Assembly (NCBI GenBank): GCA_016235425.1
Contig: JACRLC010000059.1
Coordinates: 1-64,000 of the forward strand
Reading direction: 5' to 3'
Source of the DNA: Chloroflexota bacterium
Lineage (GTDB): Bacteria; Chloroflexota; Anaerolineae; Anaerolineales; Villigracilaceae
DNA length: 64,000 nt
In this document: piece by piece, positions 10,123 to 18,605 of the stretch
Position numbering within the stretch: the stretch's first letter is position 1
How the letters are laid out: each line of letters begins with the position of its first letter
Translations under genes and position numbers: made by a program
Notes under the pieces: generated by a model
Databases searched by the model: none
The model's input: only the letters and a program-made list of their open reading frames with translations
What the model was told of the DNA's origin: nothing

Positions 10123-10147
10123 GGACAACCGCAAGGGTTGTCCCTAC
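10123..10147. repeat. REP hairpin that supplies the stop codon of the FAD subunit gene
   Basis: The palindrome GGACAACCGCAAGGGTTGTCC is followed by CTAC. The CTA at 10144-10146 read on the minus strand is the TAG stop of the FAD-binding subunit gene. This is the right arm of the cluster that starts at 9973. Confidence 0.75.
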
Positions 10148-10887
10148 GCCAGACATCTCTTCGCCAGCACCGCCGCCACATCCATCCTGTATTCCGCGCT
10201 GGCCCATTCGTCCGTCGCTTCGTGGTAGGCGTTGCGCGCCGCGGACTCGAGTCCCTCGGCTTCGGTGCCGTCCATCGCGAGCATGGGACTTTTGCCATAG
10301 CCGCCGAGTGCAAGTCGGGTGCGGCCTGAGTTCCACTGCGCGAGCGCGGCGCAGACGATGGGCTTGTCCGCGGGGGTGCGGGAGACGTATTCGAATGCGA
10401 GTTTTATGTTGAGGGGGAGAATAAGCTTTGTGATGAGGTTTGACGAACGCAGAGGAAGGAAGTCGCCGATATTCGATGTTCGATATTCGACTTTCGAGTT
10501 ATCGAATATTGCCTGTTCGATTTTTGCATCCATAGCCAGCAAGGCGCTTGCAAACGATGATCGTCCGTCACTGGCGACCAATGCCCCTGCGACGGTAGCC
10601 GAGTTGCGAATGTTCAACGGCGCTTCAAGTTTCAACGCAGACTTCAACGCATCGGGACAGCTTTCATCTTCCAGTAGTTGTTGCAAGGTGACTGTCGCGC
10701 CGATCTCGAGCGCGTTGCCTTGTTTTTTAACGGTGTTCAGGCCGAGGGCTTGCAAATCCACTACCGAAACGGAATCAGTTGTCGGGGCGGAAAGAAGCGT
10801 CCCGCCGCCGAGGGGGAGGGTGTTTGGTTGAGTCAGAAGTGTGAGGGCTTCGTCGAGAGTCTGGGGTCGGTGATAAGTCGTGATCAT
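10144..10887 (-). CDS. FAD-binding subunit of molybdenum hydroxylase (CoxM/XdhB-like)
   Basis: Protein of 247 aa with the FAD-binding domain of the xanthine dehydrogenase/CO dehydrogenase medium subunit. LPLGGGTLLS near residues 26-35 and the TVAGALVASDGRSS stretch correspond to the two flavin-binding loops, and a C-terminal CO_deh_flav_C-type tail ends in ASAEYRMDVAAVLAKRCLA. It probably passes electrons from a molybdopterin subunit to an acceptor, and the fused hydroxylase at 1879 is the obvious partner although 5 kb away. The family is usually 270-290 aa. The stop codon lies in a REP hairpin, which suggests a slightly trimmed C-terminus. A minus-strand TATAAT (10913-10918) and GGAGG precede the ATG. 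Confidence 0.88.
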   Translation of the reverse strand: MITTYHRPQTLDEALTLLTQPNTLPLGGGTLLSAPTTDSVSVVDLQALGLNTVKKQGNALEIGATVTLQQLLEDESCPDALKSALKLEAPLNIRNSATVAGALVASDGRSSFASALLAMDAKIEQAIFDNSKVEYRTSNIGDFLPLRSSNLITKLILPLNIKLAFEYVSRTPADKPIVCAALAQWNSGRTRLALGGYGKSPMLAMDGTEAEGLESAARNAYHEATDEWASAEYRMDVAAVLAKRCLA

Positions 10888-10912
10888 GAATGCCTCCGGG
10901 AGATTCGCGCTT

Positions 10913-10918
10913 ATTATA
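10913..10918 (-). promoter_or_regulatory. -10 hexamer for the FAD subunit gene
   Basis: A minus-strand TATAAT lies 25 nt upstream of the ATG at 10887, with GGAGG between them. No clear -35 was identified. Confidence 0.45.
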
Positions 10919-10921
10919 CGT

Positions 10922-10955
10922 TAAAAAAATTACCGCCATCTTTTGGATGGCGGCA
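10922..10955 (-). terminator. Intrinsic terminator of the LysM membrane protein gene
   Basis: Read on the minus strand, GCCGCCATC and GATGGCGGT form a stem with a five-base loop, followed by AATTTTTTT. It lies 9 nt past the stop of the upstream gene. Confidence 0.85.
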
Positions 10956-10963
10956 GAGGATGT

Positions 10964-13837
10964 TTATCCACCTCGAATATATGGAGCCAGTTCCGGCAGG
11001 AGAAATTCCTCTTTTAGTGCCTGGATGAGGATGTCGAATTCATCTCCATTGCTGTAGTGACCGTAGAAATGCCAGACGGGTTGGATGTATGGCTCTCTAT
11101 CGCCTGCGCTGGGATCGTTTGTCTGGTATTGTGGGTTGCTGACAAAGTAGACCAGTTCCACTTTTTCGATGGTCAGGTTGGGTGGAGTGTAATTTGGGAT
11201 TTCAGGAATGCTGGTGTCGTCAATTACATAAGGCTGGTTGGTGGTCGCCTGCATCGGGGGCGCATTGTCGTCAATGATTGAGCTTTGATAGACGTGAATC
11301 ACGGGCATTCCGCCAAAAGTCTCATCCGGGACGCTCAGGACTTCCTGTTGAATGAGGTCTCCTTGAATTCCAATAAACGAACTGGCGGGCTGGTTGGTGT
11401 TTGCCATGAATTCAACGTAGGACTTGGCATCTTCGGTTGTAAAGATGACCACGGTCTGGCCGTCAATTTCTTCGGCTTTTTGCGTGCCTTTTACGATCTG
11501 GAAGCGCAGGTCGGGGAAGGGAATTTTGTAACTTTCCACGTTGATGGTAGTCATGCCGTTTGTTGTTCTCGCAGTGCCTGTGATGAGCAAAGGTAGCGCG
11601 TTGTATGCATCCAGTTCCGTCAATGTCGAACCTTCCAATGGGAATGAGAAAAAGGTATCGTCTGCATCCATTCCCGTCAGGCTGTATTCGGTTGTTTGCG
11701 AACCGTCCGCCTTTTTATGAATGGTGATGGAAAGGAACCCGCGCAGATCTTCAACTTTCTGTTCGGTGGGGGCTTGTGCCCCAGGGATGATGAGCATCTG
11801 GTCAACGAAAATATTCGTGTCAGTCAGGCCGTTTGCCTGCATCAATTCTTCGACTGTGATGTTGTGCGTGTAAGCGATGGAGCTGAGCGTATCACCTTCC
11901 TGTACGATGTAATCGCCACTGTTCGGGGTTGGAGACTGGGTCGGTGTTGGGAAAGGCACAGGCGTACCGTTCAGGTTGAGTTTGTAGAAGCCAAGCCCGC
12001 CGCCACCGCCTCCTCCGCCCATGCTTTTCATATCGTCAAAGTATTGAATATATGTCCAGGACATGTTTCCATTCACGATTACGCCGCTGACCGCAAGCTG
12101 TGAATCAGGGATTTTTGTATCCAGCGGCACATCGGCGGGCGCATCCACGAGTGGATATTGTTGCCCGCTTCCGTCATCTGATGTGAGGATGATTTGCCCT
12201 TCCTCGCGATGTAATGTTCCTGTGATATAGGCTTCATAGGCTTGCGTGACATTTGTGTTCCATGCTTCGACGTTGAATTTGCGAATTCCATTCTCTGTGA
12301 CGTATTGACCGGTCGCTTCGATGAAAGTGTAGTATTCCAGCGCGTCCAGGCCGTTGATATTTCCTGTCGCGGCGCGTCCGTCAATGAGGACAAGCGGCGG
12401 CTTGCTTGAATCCGCTGCGGGATAAGATGTTACATGGCCATAAATCGTAATTGCCTGGTTGTCGGGATACTCGCGATACCACTCCTGGGGCGGCTGATGC
12501 CCCGATGAACTCATGCTTTCGATTTTGCCCGCCTGGACATTAATGTCCAACATTTTTTGAAGCGCATCTTCCGCTGTGATGATGCCGTATGAACCAATTG
12601 CATTTTGGTCATAATTCATCAGGCTGGCTTCCAGACTTAATACATCGCCGTTTTCATCTAGTGTAACGCGCATGGTGGGCGGGGAATAAAACTCATATTG
12701 CATTGGGATTCCGTCGGGTGCGAGTTGCTGCACGATATATCTGCCGCGCAATTCCATGGCGGATATGCTGAACGGGAGGTCGAACCCGTGCGATTTGAGA
12801 AATTGACCAATGATCTCTTCCGCATTTGGAGTGGATGTGCCGCCAAAGCTCCTATTGCTTTTTACGATATCTGCCGTGTAGGAAAAATAGCCGTTTGAGC
12901 GAACAGACAACAATTTTTTACCATCTGTGACCACGTACTCGGTTGTTTCTGGCAGCTGGCCGGCTCTCGTGTAGATTTCGCCCTCGATCCCAAATCTTTC
13001 CGCGAGTACGCGTGCTTCGTCAACTGTCGCGGGTTGATCTTCTTTTAGCAGATATACACCTGCCTCGGCAGGCGACTCAGGTAATGGTTGCGCGAGATAC
13101 AGTTTCGCACCGCGCCAATCGTAACCTTCATTGTTTGCAATGGGCGTGGCCTCATCGTCAATTAAGGCCCCGGGCGTTGGCGTCGGGATATCAAAAAACA
13201 CTTCCGTCACAAATGTCAGCGACGCGTTGCCGACTCGCCCCGTCACTTCCCAGCAGCCTGCGGCAGGGAAGATCAGCGCGGATGCCTGAAAGCCTGTGTC
13301 GCCGTAGCCTTCGGGGATTTCGGCGCGCAAAGGTTCTGCTTCCGCGTCGAGGCGATGACCTTCGATGGTCAGAGGGCCGGTCACGCCGCGCCACCATGGC
13401 CATTTCATGCTGAACGAGCCATCGGCCTCTTGATTCTCCGGGAACATGTAAACTTTTCCGTCAGGCCACAAGGTAGTCCATAACTGATCGTTGCCGAGAT
13501 AATCTTCCGATTCAACTGTTTCACCCGGCGGCAGGCTTCCATTCGGTTCGGTGACCGGGCATGAGAAGCCATTACCGATCCTAGGAGTCGAGTTGGCTGA
13601 AAGCGAGCGGATGGCCCAGATCAAGGCGGAAGCCAGCACGATCAACCCGACTGACCAGCCAAGCGCGGGAAGAACATTCCGTCGCATTGAAAAGGTCAGG
13701 CCGGGTTTTGGACGATGAGCCGCGCGGAGGCGTTCTTCCAGCCCGGCTTTGAAATCGGGGCTGGGATTCAAATCCTGTGCGGCGGCCTTTAGAAATTCAG
13801 CCATCGCTGCGTCTTTTGGATTTTCAAAGGAGATCAT
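10964..13837 (-). CDS. Large LysM-domain membrane protein paired with an ECF sigma factor
   Basis: Protein of 957 aa. Residues 1-50 are cytoplasmic and helical, and a single membrane segment lies near 53-73 (LPALGWSVGLIVLASALIWAI). The long remainder is predicted to be extracellular. A LysM domain (VQEGDTLSSIAYTHNITVEELMQANGL) lies near residues 637-680. It is preceded by a run of eight glycines and a Pro/Thr-rich linker. The start overlaps the end of the sigma factor gene by 14 nt, so the two are translationally coupled. This arrangement, and an N-terminus with DFKAGLEERLRAAH like that of some anti-sigma factors, suggests a membrane anti-sigma factor that senses the cell wall. No zinc-binding anti-sigma motif is visible, so the role is inferred from context. 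Confidence 0.75.
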   Translation of the reverse strand: MISFENPKDAAMAEFLKAAAQDLNPSPDFKAGLEERLRAAHRPKPGLTFSMRRNVLPALGWSVGLIVLASALIWAIRSLSANSTPRIGNGFSCPVTEPNGSLPPGETVESEDYLGNDQLWTTLWPDGKVYMFPENQEADGSFSMKWPWWRGVTGPLTIEGHRLDAEAEPLRAEIPEGYGDTGFQASALIFPAAGCWEVTGRVGNASLTFVTEVFFDIPTPTPGALIDDEATPIANNEGYDWRGAKLYLAQPLPESPAEAGVYLLKEDQPATVDEARVLAERFGIEGEIYTRAGQLPETTEYVVTDGKKLLSVRSNGYFSYTADIVKSNRSFGGTSTPNAEEIIGQFLKSHGFDLPFSISAMELRGRYIVQQLAPDGIPMQYEFYSPPTMRVTLDENGDVLSLEASLMNYDQNAIGSYGIITAEDALQKMLDINVQAGKIESMSSSGHQPPQEWYREYPDNQAITIYGHVTSYPAADSSKPPLVLIDGRAATGNINGLDALEYYTFIEATGQYVTENGIRKFNVEAWNTNVTQAYEAYITGTLHREEGQIILTSDDGSGQQYPLVDAPADVPLDTKIPDSQLAVSGVIVNGNMSWTYIQYFDDMKSMGGGGGGGGLGFYKLNLNGTPVPFPTPTQSPTPNSGDYIVQEGDTLSSIAYTHNITVEELMQANGLTDTNIFVDQMLIIPGAQAPTEQKVEDLRGFLSITIHKKADGSQTTEYSLTGMDADDTFFSFPLEGSTLTELDAYNALPLLITGTARTTNGMTTINVESYKIPFPDLRFQIVKGTQKAEEIDGQTVVIFTTEDAKSYVEFMANTNQPASSFIGIQGDLIQQEVLSVPDETFGGMPVIHVYQSSIIDDNAPPMQATTNQPYVIDDTSIPEIPNYTPPNLTIEKVELVYFVSNPQYQTNDPSAGDREPYIQPVWHFYGHYSNGDEFDILIQALKEEFLLPELAPYIRGG

Positions 13838-14411
13838 TTTCCACCTCCAGGGCGAGGGAGGTTCGCTCGCGCAAATCCTGTAATCCGCGCGAGACGAGCA
13901 TTTTCACAGCCGCTTCGCTTTTCTTGAGCACGCGGGCGGCTTCGGGATAAGTCAGGCAGCCGAAGAAATGAAGGATCACCGCTTCGGCGCGTTCGGGGCT
14001 GATCTGTTTGAGGGCGCGGGAAATGGATTCAAGCCGCAGACGCGACAAAGCTTCTTTATCGGTCGGCAGGTTCGAGGTCGGGATTTGAAGCGCCGCATCA
14101 AGCGGGACCTCAGGCCTGCGTCCGCGAAAGAAGAGGGCGCGCTTGCGGACAGCGATCCCCATTAACCACGCGGCGAAGGGGCCGTCTCCGCGATAGGAGC
14201 GGATTCCCTCGAGCGCGGCCATGAAAGTCTGCGATGTCAGATCCTCCGCGTCTTTGACATTCCCCGTGTGCGCGATGTGGTAGCGATACACGCGCGTGAT
14301 GTGGAGCCGGTAGAGTTCGGCGAAGGCCTCGGCGCTGGTGACGGCGCGGTGTGCGAGACTTGCCTCATCCACAGTCATGCTCTGGGTTGGTTCGGTCATG
14401 AGAGTAAGCAT
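13824..14411 (-). CDS. ECF-type RNA polymerase sigma factor
   Basis: Sigma-70 family protein of 195 aa with region 2 (AFAELYRLHITRVYRYHIAH, DAEDLTSQTFMAAL) and region 4 (RALKQISPERAEAVILHFFG, YPEAARVLKKSEAAVKMLVS, a helix-turn-helix). It directs RNA polymerase to a specific promoter set and is probably held by the overlapping membrane protein. AGGAGG lies only a few bases before the ATG at 14411 and within an inverted repeat. A second in-frame ATG four codons on (14399) is possible. Confidence 0.9.
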   Translation of the reverse strand: MLTLMTEPTQSMTVDEASLAHRAVTSAEAFAELYRLHITRVYRYHIAHTGNVKDAEDLTSQTFMAALEGIRSYRGDGPFAAWLMGIAVRKRALFFRGRRPEVPLDAALQIPTSNLPTDKEALSRLRLESISRALKQISPERAEAVILHFFGCLTYPEAARVLKKSEAAVKMLVSRGLQDLRERTSLALEVENDLL

Positions 14412-14445
14412 AAACCTCCTGTTGTAAATATGTTGCAGGAGGTTT
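14412..14445 (-). promoter_or_regulatory. Inverted repeat that covers the Shine-Dalgarno of the sigma factor gene
   Basis: AAACCTCCTG (14412-14421) and its exact complement (14436-14445) flank 14 nt. In the mRNA the 3' arm carries AGGAGG directly before the start codon, so the hairpin would hide the ribosome binding site. Confidence 0.55.
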
Positions 14446-14466
14446 AAAAAAGGTAACAGGGAAAAA

Positions 14467-14543
14467 CCCTCATCCCCGACCCTTCTCCCAAAGGGAGAAG
14501 GGAGTCTGTTCCCTCTCCCTTCGGGAGAGGGCCAGGGTGAGGG
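14467..14543. repeat. CCCTC-type palindromic element, copy next to the thioesterase stop
   Basis: A double palindrome starts CCCTCATCCCCGACCCTTC, contains CTCCCAAAGGGAG and CTCCCTTCGGGAG, and ends GGTGAGGG. It abuts the stop codon of the gene at 14547. It is the same family as 23001-23072, 37676-37723, 41736-41811, 44797-44835 and 62817-62851. Confidence 0.85.
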
Positions 14544-14546
14544 AAA

Positions 14547-15017
14547 TTAATCCGGGTAAACTTTCCACCCCAATTCATCGAGCTTCGACATGTCGAATTG
14601 ATCCTGCGGCACGTTGATGTGGATTGCGTTTGCTTCAGCCAGCAGTTCGCCGCTTTCATCGTAGATGCCCGCCCAGCATTCGGCGAATTTCGTGCGGTCT
14701 TTTCCCGCCTTGCCGATGATCTTCAGAGGCTGGCCGATCGGCACGTTCTTGCGATATTTGATTTCGAGTTTTCCCGTGAACATAAAACGCGGCGACGACA
14801 GATCGCCCATGTGCGCGCGCCCGCTGACTTCGTCGAGGATGGCCGCGACGATGCCGCCGTGCATGACGCCGGGATAGCCTTGAAAATGTTCGGGAGCGGT
14901 GTAGGTCGTTTCGACCACGCCGGGTTCGGTTTCGTAAATATGCAAATGCAAGCCAACCGGGTTTTCCACGCCGCAGATGAAGCACATTCTTGAATTGGGT
15001 TGTTTGATTTTTGGCAT
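14547..15017 (-). CDS. PaaI-type hotdog thioesterase
   Basis: Hotdog-fold protein of 156 aa. The PaaI/4HBT signature GVMHGGIVAAILDEVSG is clear, with the Asp of the HGG-x-D pattern. An N-terminal CFICGVENPVGLHLHIY precedes it, typical of the group with a Cys-x2-Cys start. It probably hydrolyses an acyl-CoA; the substrate cannot be read from sequence. A minus-strand TATAAT (15025-15030) lies exactly 7 nt before the ATG, and there is no Shine-Dalgarno, so the message is probably leaderless. The gene is divergent from the sugar phosphorylase at 15104, which has the same spacing. Confidence 0.88.
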   Translation of the reverse strand: MPKIKQPNSRMCFICGVENPVGLHLHIYETEPGVVETTYTAPEHFQGYPGVMHGGIVAAILDEVSGRAHMGDLSSPRFMFTGKLEIKYRKNVPIGQPLKIIGKAGKDRTKFAECWAGIYDESGELLAEANAIHINVPQDQFDMSKLDELGWKVYPD

Positions 15018-15024
15018 GGGCGTG

Positions 15025-15030
15025 ATTATA
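15025..15030 (-). promoter_or_regulatory. -10 hexamer of a predicted leaderless thioesterase transcript
   Basis: A minus-strand TATAAT ends 7 nt before the start codon, the usual distance from -10 to the first transcribed base. Confidence 0.5.
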
Positions 15031-15090
15031 CACGGACGCCCGTCGAAAGGTTGGAAGTCGTGTAAAATATTATTTGCCGCGTGATTGTTT

Positions 15091-15096
15091 TATTAT
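15091..15096 (+). promoter_or_regulatory. -10 hexamer of a predicted leaderless sugar phosphorylase transcript
   Basis: TATTAT is followed by CGTTATC and the ATG at 15104. The spacing is 7 nt and no ribosome binding site is present. Confidence 0.45.
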
Positions 15097-15103
15097 CGTT
15101 ATC

Positions 15104-16819
15104 ATGAATATTGACCGAGTGCGTTCTTTGTTGATGCAAATCTATGGGGAGGGAATCAGCGCGGATGTTCTTAGGCAGGCGACGAGGATTATAGACGATT
15201 ACCGCGGCCGTTTGCCCGCGCCGCGCAATATGGGATTAACACAGCGTGACGCGATTCTGATTGTGTACCCGGATCAGGTGCAGGATGGCGAAAGATCGTC
15301 GTTGCAGGTGCTGGGGGAATTTTGTGAAAAGCATTTCTTTGATTCCATCAGCGTCATACACATTTTGCCTTTTTATCCCTGGTCTTCGGATGATGGCTTC
15401 TCAGTCATTGACTTTCGAGCTGTGTCACCGGAATACGGAAGTTGGGATGACGTGCAAGGGCTGGGCAGGCATTTCCGCCTGATGTTCGATGCGGTTATCA
15501 ATCATGCTTCCATCCAAAGCACCTGGTTTCAGGGAATGCTGCGCGGCGACCCGCGCACCCGCAATTATTTTATTTCGCCGACGGATGACGCGGACTTGAC
15601 GAAAGTTGTCCGCCCGCGTGCTTTGCCGCTATTGACCACCTTCCAAACGGATTCTGGGGAGAAAAAGGTTTGGACGACTTTCAGCGCCGATCAAGTTGAC
15701 TTGAACTACGAAAACCCATCCGTGCTTCTGGAAATTCTGGATATTTTGCTATTTTATGTCTCACAAGGCGCGGACTTCATCCGGCTGGATGCGATTGCCT
15801 ATCTTTGGAAGAAACCGGGGACTTCCTGTATCCATCTCCCGCAGACGCACGCCGTTATTCAATTATTCCGCGCGGTTCTCGATGAGATCGCCCCGCACGT
15901 GATGCTGATCACCGAGACCAACGTGCCGCACGCCGACAATATTTCCTACTTCGGCGATGGGACGAATGAAGCGCAGATGGTCTACAATTTTTCCCTGCCG
16001 CCGCTCGTCCTGCACGCGTTTCAAACGGGTTCGGCGGAAACGCTCTCCCGCTGGGCAGGGATGCTGCAGTTACCGTCGGAGCAGGTCACGTTTTTCAATT
16101 TCCTTGCATCGCACGACGGGATCGGGTTAAACCCGTTACGCGATATTCTGTCCGCAGCGGAGATTGAGGAAGTGGTCAACCGTGTTCTGGCTCATGGCGG
16201 CCTCGTCTCGTTCAAATCTGAGAGCGACGGAACAAAACGGCCCTACGAGTTGAACATCAATTATTTCGACGCGCTCAACGACCCAAAAGCGGACGATCCA
16301 TTAAATGCGCAGGTGGATCGCTTCATCACAGCTCATGCCATTTTGCTTTCCATGGTCGGCGTACCGGGAATCTATTTCCACAGTTTTGCAGGTTTGTGCG
16401 GCTGGCCGGAGGGAGTTTTACAAACCGGACACAACCGCACGATCAATCGCAGAAAGTTGGACAAAAATGAGATTGAGACGCTTCTCTCTAACCCAGCTTC
16501 GAGAGAGGCGCAGGTCTTCAATCGCTTGCGGCATTTGCTAAAAGTCCGCGGCTTGCATGATGCGTTTCATCCGCATGGAAATCAAGAGATCGTCAATTCA
16601 TCTTCGGGCGTCTTCGGGTTGTTGCGTTCATCTCCCGATGGCAAAGACCGTGTCCTCTGTTTGCACAATGTCAGTGACCGCGTGCAGATTTTGGATCCGA
16701 AAAATATTAGCGCATTTGAGAAACTTTCAGCACAGCCTGCCGACATCATAAGTGAAAGGGAGATTCAGCCGGATCAACCTTTGGTCATCCAGCCTTTTCA
16801 AACTCTTTGGATCGGATAA
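15104..16819 (+). CDS. GH13_18 sugar phosphorylase (sucrose/glucosylglycerate phosphorylase-like)
   Basis: TIM-barrel glycoside phosphorylase of 571 aa. FYPWSSDDGFSVIDF, FDAVINHASI, the nucleophile region FIRLDAIAYLWK and the acid/base Glu in LITETNVPH match subfamily GH13_18. That group contains sucrose phosphorylase and glucosylglycerate phosphorylase. The next genes encode a GH63-like hydrolase and a glucosyl-3-phosphoglycerate synthase domain, so phosphorolysis of glucosylglycerate to glucose 1-phosphate and glycerate is the favoured role. That is inference. The ATG at 15104 is chosen over a TTG ten codons upstream. There is no Shine-Dalgarno. Confidence 0.88.
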   Translation: MNIDRVRSLLMQIYGEGISADVLRQATRIIDDYRGRLPAPRNMGLTQRDAILIVYPDQVQDGERSSLQVLGEFCEKHFFDSISVIHILPFYPWSSDDGFSVIDFRAVSPEYGSWDDVQGLGRHFRLMFDAVINHASIQSTWFQGMLRGDPRTRNYFISPTDDADLTKVVRPRALPLLTTFQTDSGEKKVWTTFSADQVDLNYENPSVLLEILDILLFYVSQGADFIRLDAIAYLWKKPGTSCIHLPQTHAVIQLFRAVLDEIAPHVMLITETNVPHADNISYFGDGTNEAQMVYNFSLPPLVLHAFQTGSAETLSRWAGMLQLPSEQVTFFNFLASHDGIGLNPLRDILSAAEIEEVVNRVLAHGGLVSFKSESDGTKRPYELNINYFDALNDPKADDPLNAQVDRFITAHAILLSMVGVPGIYFHSFAGLCGWPEGVLQTGHNRTINRRKLDKNEIETLLSNPASREAQVFNRLRHLLKVRGLHDAFHPHGNQEIVNSSSGVFGLLRSSPDGKDRVLCLHNVSDRVQILDPKNISAFEKLSAQPADIISEREIQPDQPLVIQPFQTLWIG

Positions 16820-16829
16820 ATAACAATCA

Positions 16830-18605
16830 ATGTTGACTGACGTACATTCACCCTACCTCACCCTGCTCAAAAACCGGATCAATCTCAAGCAAATTCCGTT
16901 CAGCGAACGTGGTTCGCGGTTAATGGTATTTCGCTCGGAAAATTCTCTGCTCGTGAAGCTGGCAGAACGCTGGTTCAAACTTGACCAAAAACTCTCCAGC
17001 TACCGTCAGCGTCCGCCGCTCATTGATCGCTGGCAGTTCACAGACAGGGACGATCGGCCTCTTCCCTTTGAGTTGATCACCTATCCTCATCGCCTCGATT
17101 GCAAGACCTCCATCGGCACATTCACTTTGACTTTTGTTGACGTCGAAACGCTCCTGCTTGTCCTGCCTTCGGGGCCTTGCGGGGTCACATTCACCGCGGC
17201 AATGGATCAGGCGCAGACGGATCGACGCGGCGGCATTCTCCGGCTCACCGGCGATATCCGCCGTAACGTGGCGTACACGACGAATGCCCGCATCCTGCGT
17301 AACGAGATCGAATCATCGAATGGAGGGTTGACCCAGCGCATCCATCTTAAGGTGGACGCAGCCGCCGGTTCGGTCTTCATGCTCAACCTCACCCCGCGGC
17401 TTGGCTTTAATCGCTACCTCCCGGTACTCGAAGATGTAATGGATGCCGCCGAGCGCCGCTGGCATAATTGGTTTGCCGCCGCGCCGGAGGTGAAGAATGA
17501 ATATCGCGCACAGTATTACTATGCCTGGTGGATCATGCGTGCAGGTCTGATCTCGACGCGCTTTTACACGACGCGCGAAGCAATGACGCCCTCCATGATT
17601 CACTATGTCGGCATCTGGCAATGGGACGCTTATTTCCACGCGCTGGCCTATCGCCACATCGAACCTCATTTGGCGCACGATCAACTCCGCATCCTGCTCG
17701 ATCATCAACGTGCAGACGGCATGATCCCGGACGCCGTACACGACGAAGGCACGGTGACGCGCCTGAACTTTCCCGTGGAAGCCGATGTCACCAAGCCACC
17801 CCTCATTGCCTGGGCCGCGTGGAAATTGTATGAAACGGATCACGATCGGGAGTTCCTCGACGAAGTCTATGAGCCGATTGTGCGCTGGAACAACTGGTGG
17901 TTCGAGAAGAACGATCTGGATGGCAATGGCCTGTGCGAGTATCAACATCCATTCTCGTCCGGCCTGGATGACAGTCCGTTATGGGACGACGGCGTGCCGG
18001 TCGAATCACCTGACCTGAATACCTACCTGTGCCTGCAACAGGAGGCCCTGTCGAAAATTGCGCGCGTGCTTGGCCTCGAAACGGATGCCGAACAATGGGC
18101 GCACCGCGCCGACGAACAGGCGCGGCGGATGATCGATCTTCGATGGGACGCGGAGGCCGGGTTGTTTGCGGCTGTGCAACGCGGTTTGCGGATTAATGTC
18201 CGCACACCGTTTAGTCTCTTCCCGCTGATTACCGGACGGATGCCGCCCGACATCGCCGCACGTTTGGTGTCGCATTTGACCGACGAGCGCCAGTTCTGGA
18301 CGCGTTACCCGATTCCCACCGTTGCCCGCGATGATCCCAAATATGATCCGTCGCAGATGTGGCGCGGCCCGGCGTGGGTGAACGTCAATTATCTTTTGAT
18401 TGAAGGCCTGCAGCGCAGCGGCTACCCTGAACTGGCCCGCGAACTTCGCCAGCGCACGTTGGATTTGATCCAGGGGCAGGATGATATTTACGAGTATTAC
18501 CATCCAGAGACGGGCGAGCATCCGCCCAAGGCGGCTTCGACCTTTGGCTGGTCGGCGGCCATTTTCATTGATCTGGCAATTCAGGCTTCGGAGGATAATA
18601 AATGA
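16830..18605 (+). CDS. GH63-like alpha-glycosidase, probable glucosyl/mannosylglycerate hydrolase
   Basis: Protein of 591 aa with an N-terminal beta domain and an (alpha/alpha)6 barrel. IWQWDAYFHALAY, SGLDDSPLWDDG, MWRGPAWVNVNYL and EYYHPETGEHP are characteristic of GH63/GH37-type inverting glycosidases, with the Asp of GLDDS and the Glu of HPETGE as likely catalytic acids. Known bacterial relatives hydrolyse glucosylglycerate or mannosylglycerate. The gene starts 10 nt after the phosphorylase and its stop overlaps the next ATG as ATGA. This supports a five-gene operon for a compatible solute. Confidence 0.82.
   Translation: MLTDVHSPYLTLLKNRINLKQIPFSERGSRLMVFRSENSLLVKLAERWFKLDQKLSSYRQRPPLIDRWQFTDRDDRPLPFELITYPHRLDCKTSIGTFTLTFVDVETLLLVLPSGPCGVTFTAAMDQAQTDRRGGILRLTGDIRRNVAYTTNARILRNEIESSNGGLTQRIHLKVDAAAGSVFMLNLTPRLGFNRYLPVLEDVMDAAERRWHNWFAAAPEVKNEYRAQYYYAWWIMRAGLISTRFYTTREAMTPSMIHYVGIWQWDAYFHALAYRHIEPHLAHDQLRILLDHQRADGMIPDAVHDEGTVTRLNFPVEADVTKPPLIAWAAWKLYETDHDREFLDEVYEPIVRWNNWWFEKNDLDGNGLCEYQHPFSSGLDDSPLWDDGVPVESPDLNTYLCLQQEALSKIARVLGLETDAEQWAHRADEQARRMIDLRWDAEAGLFAAVQRGLRINVRTPFSLFPLITGRMPPDIAARLVSHLTDERQFWTRYPIPTVARDDPKYDPSQMWRGPAWVNVNYLLIEGLQRSGYPELARELRQRTLDLIQGQDDIYEYYHPETGEHPPKAASTFGWSAAIFIDLAIQASEDNK

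Noticed and set aside
9962-10336. N-terminal extension of the RAYT and other long frames through the minisatellite
   Set aside because: A 17-bp stop-free unit keeps all frames open. The ribosome binding site and family N-terminus place the start at 9961.
17313-17948. Minus-strand frame of 211 codons
   Set aside because: It is antisense to the GH63-like gene with conserved motifs, and has no recognisable domain.
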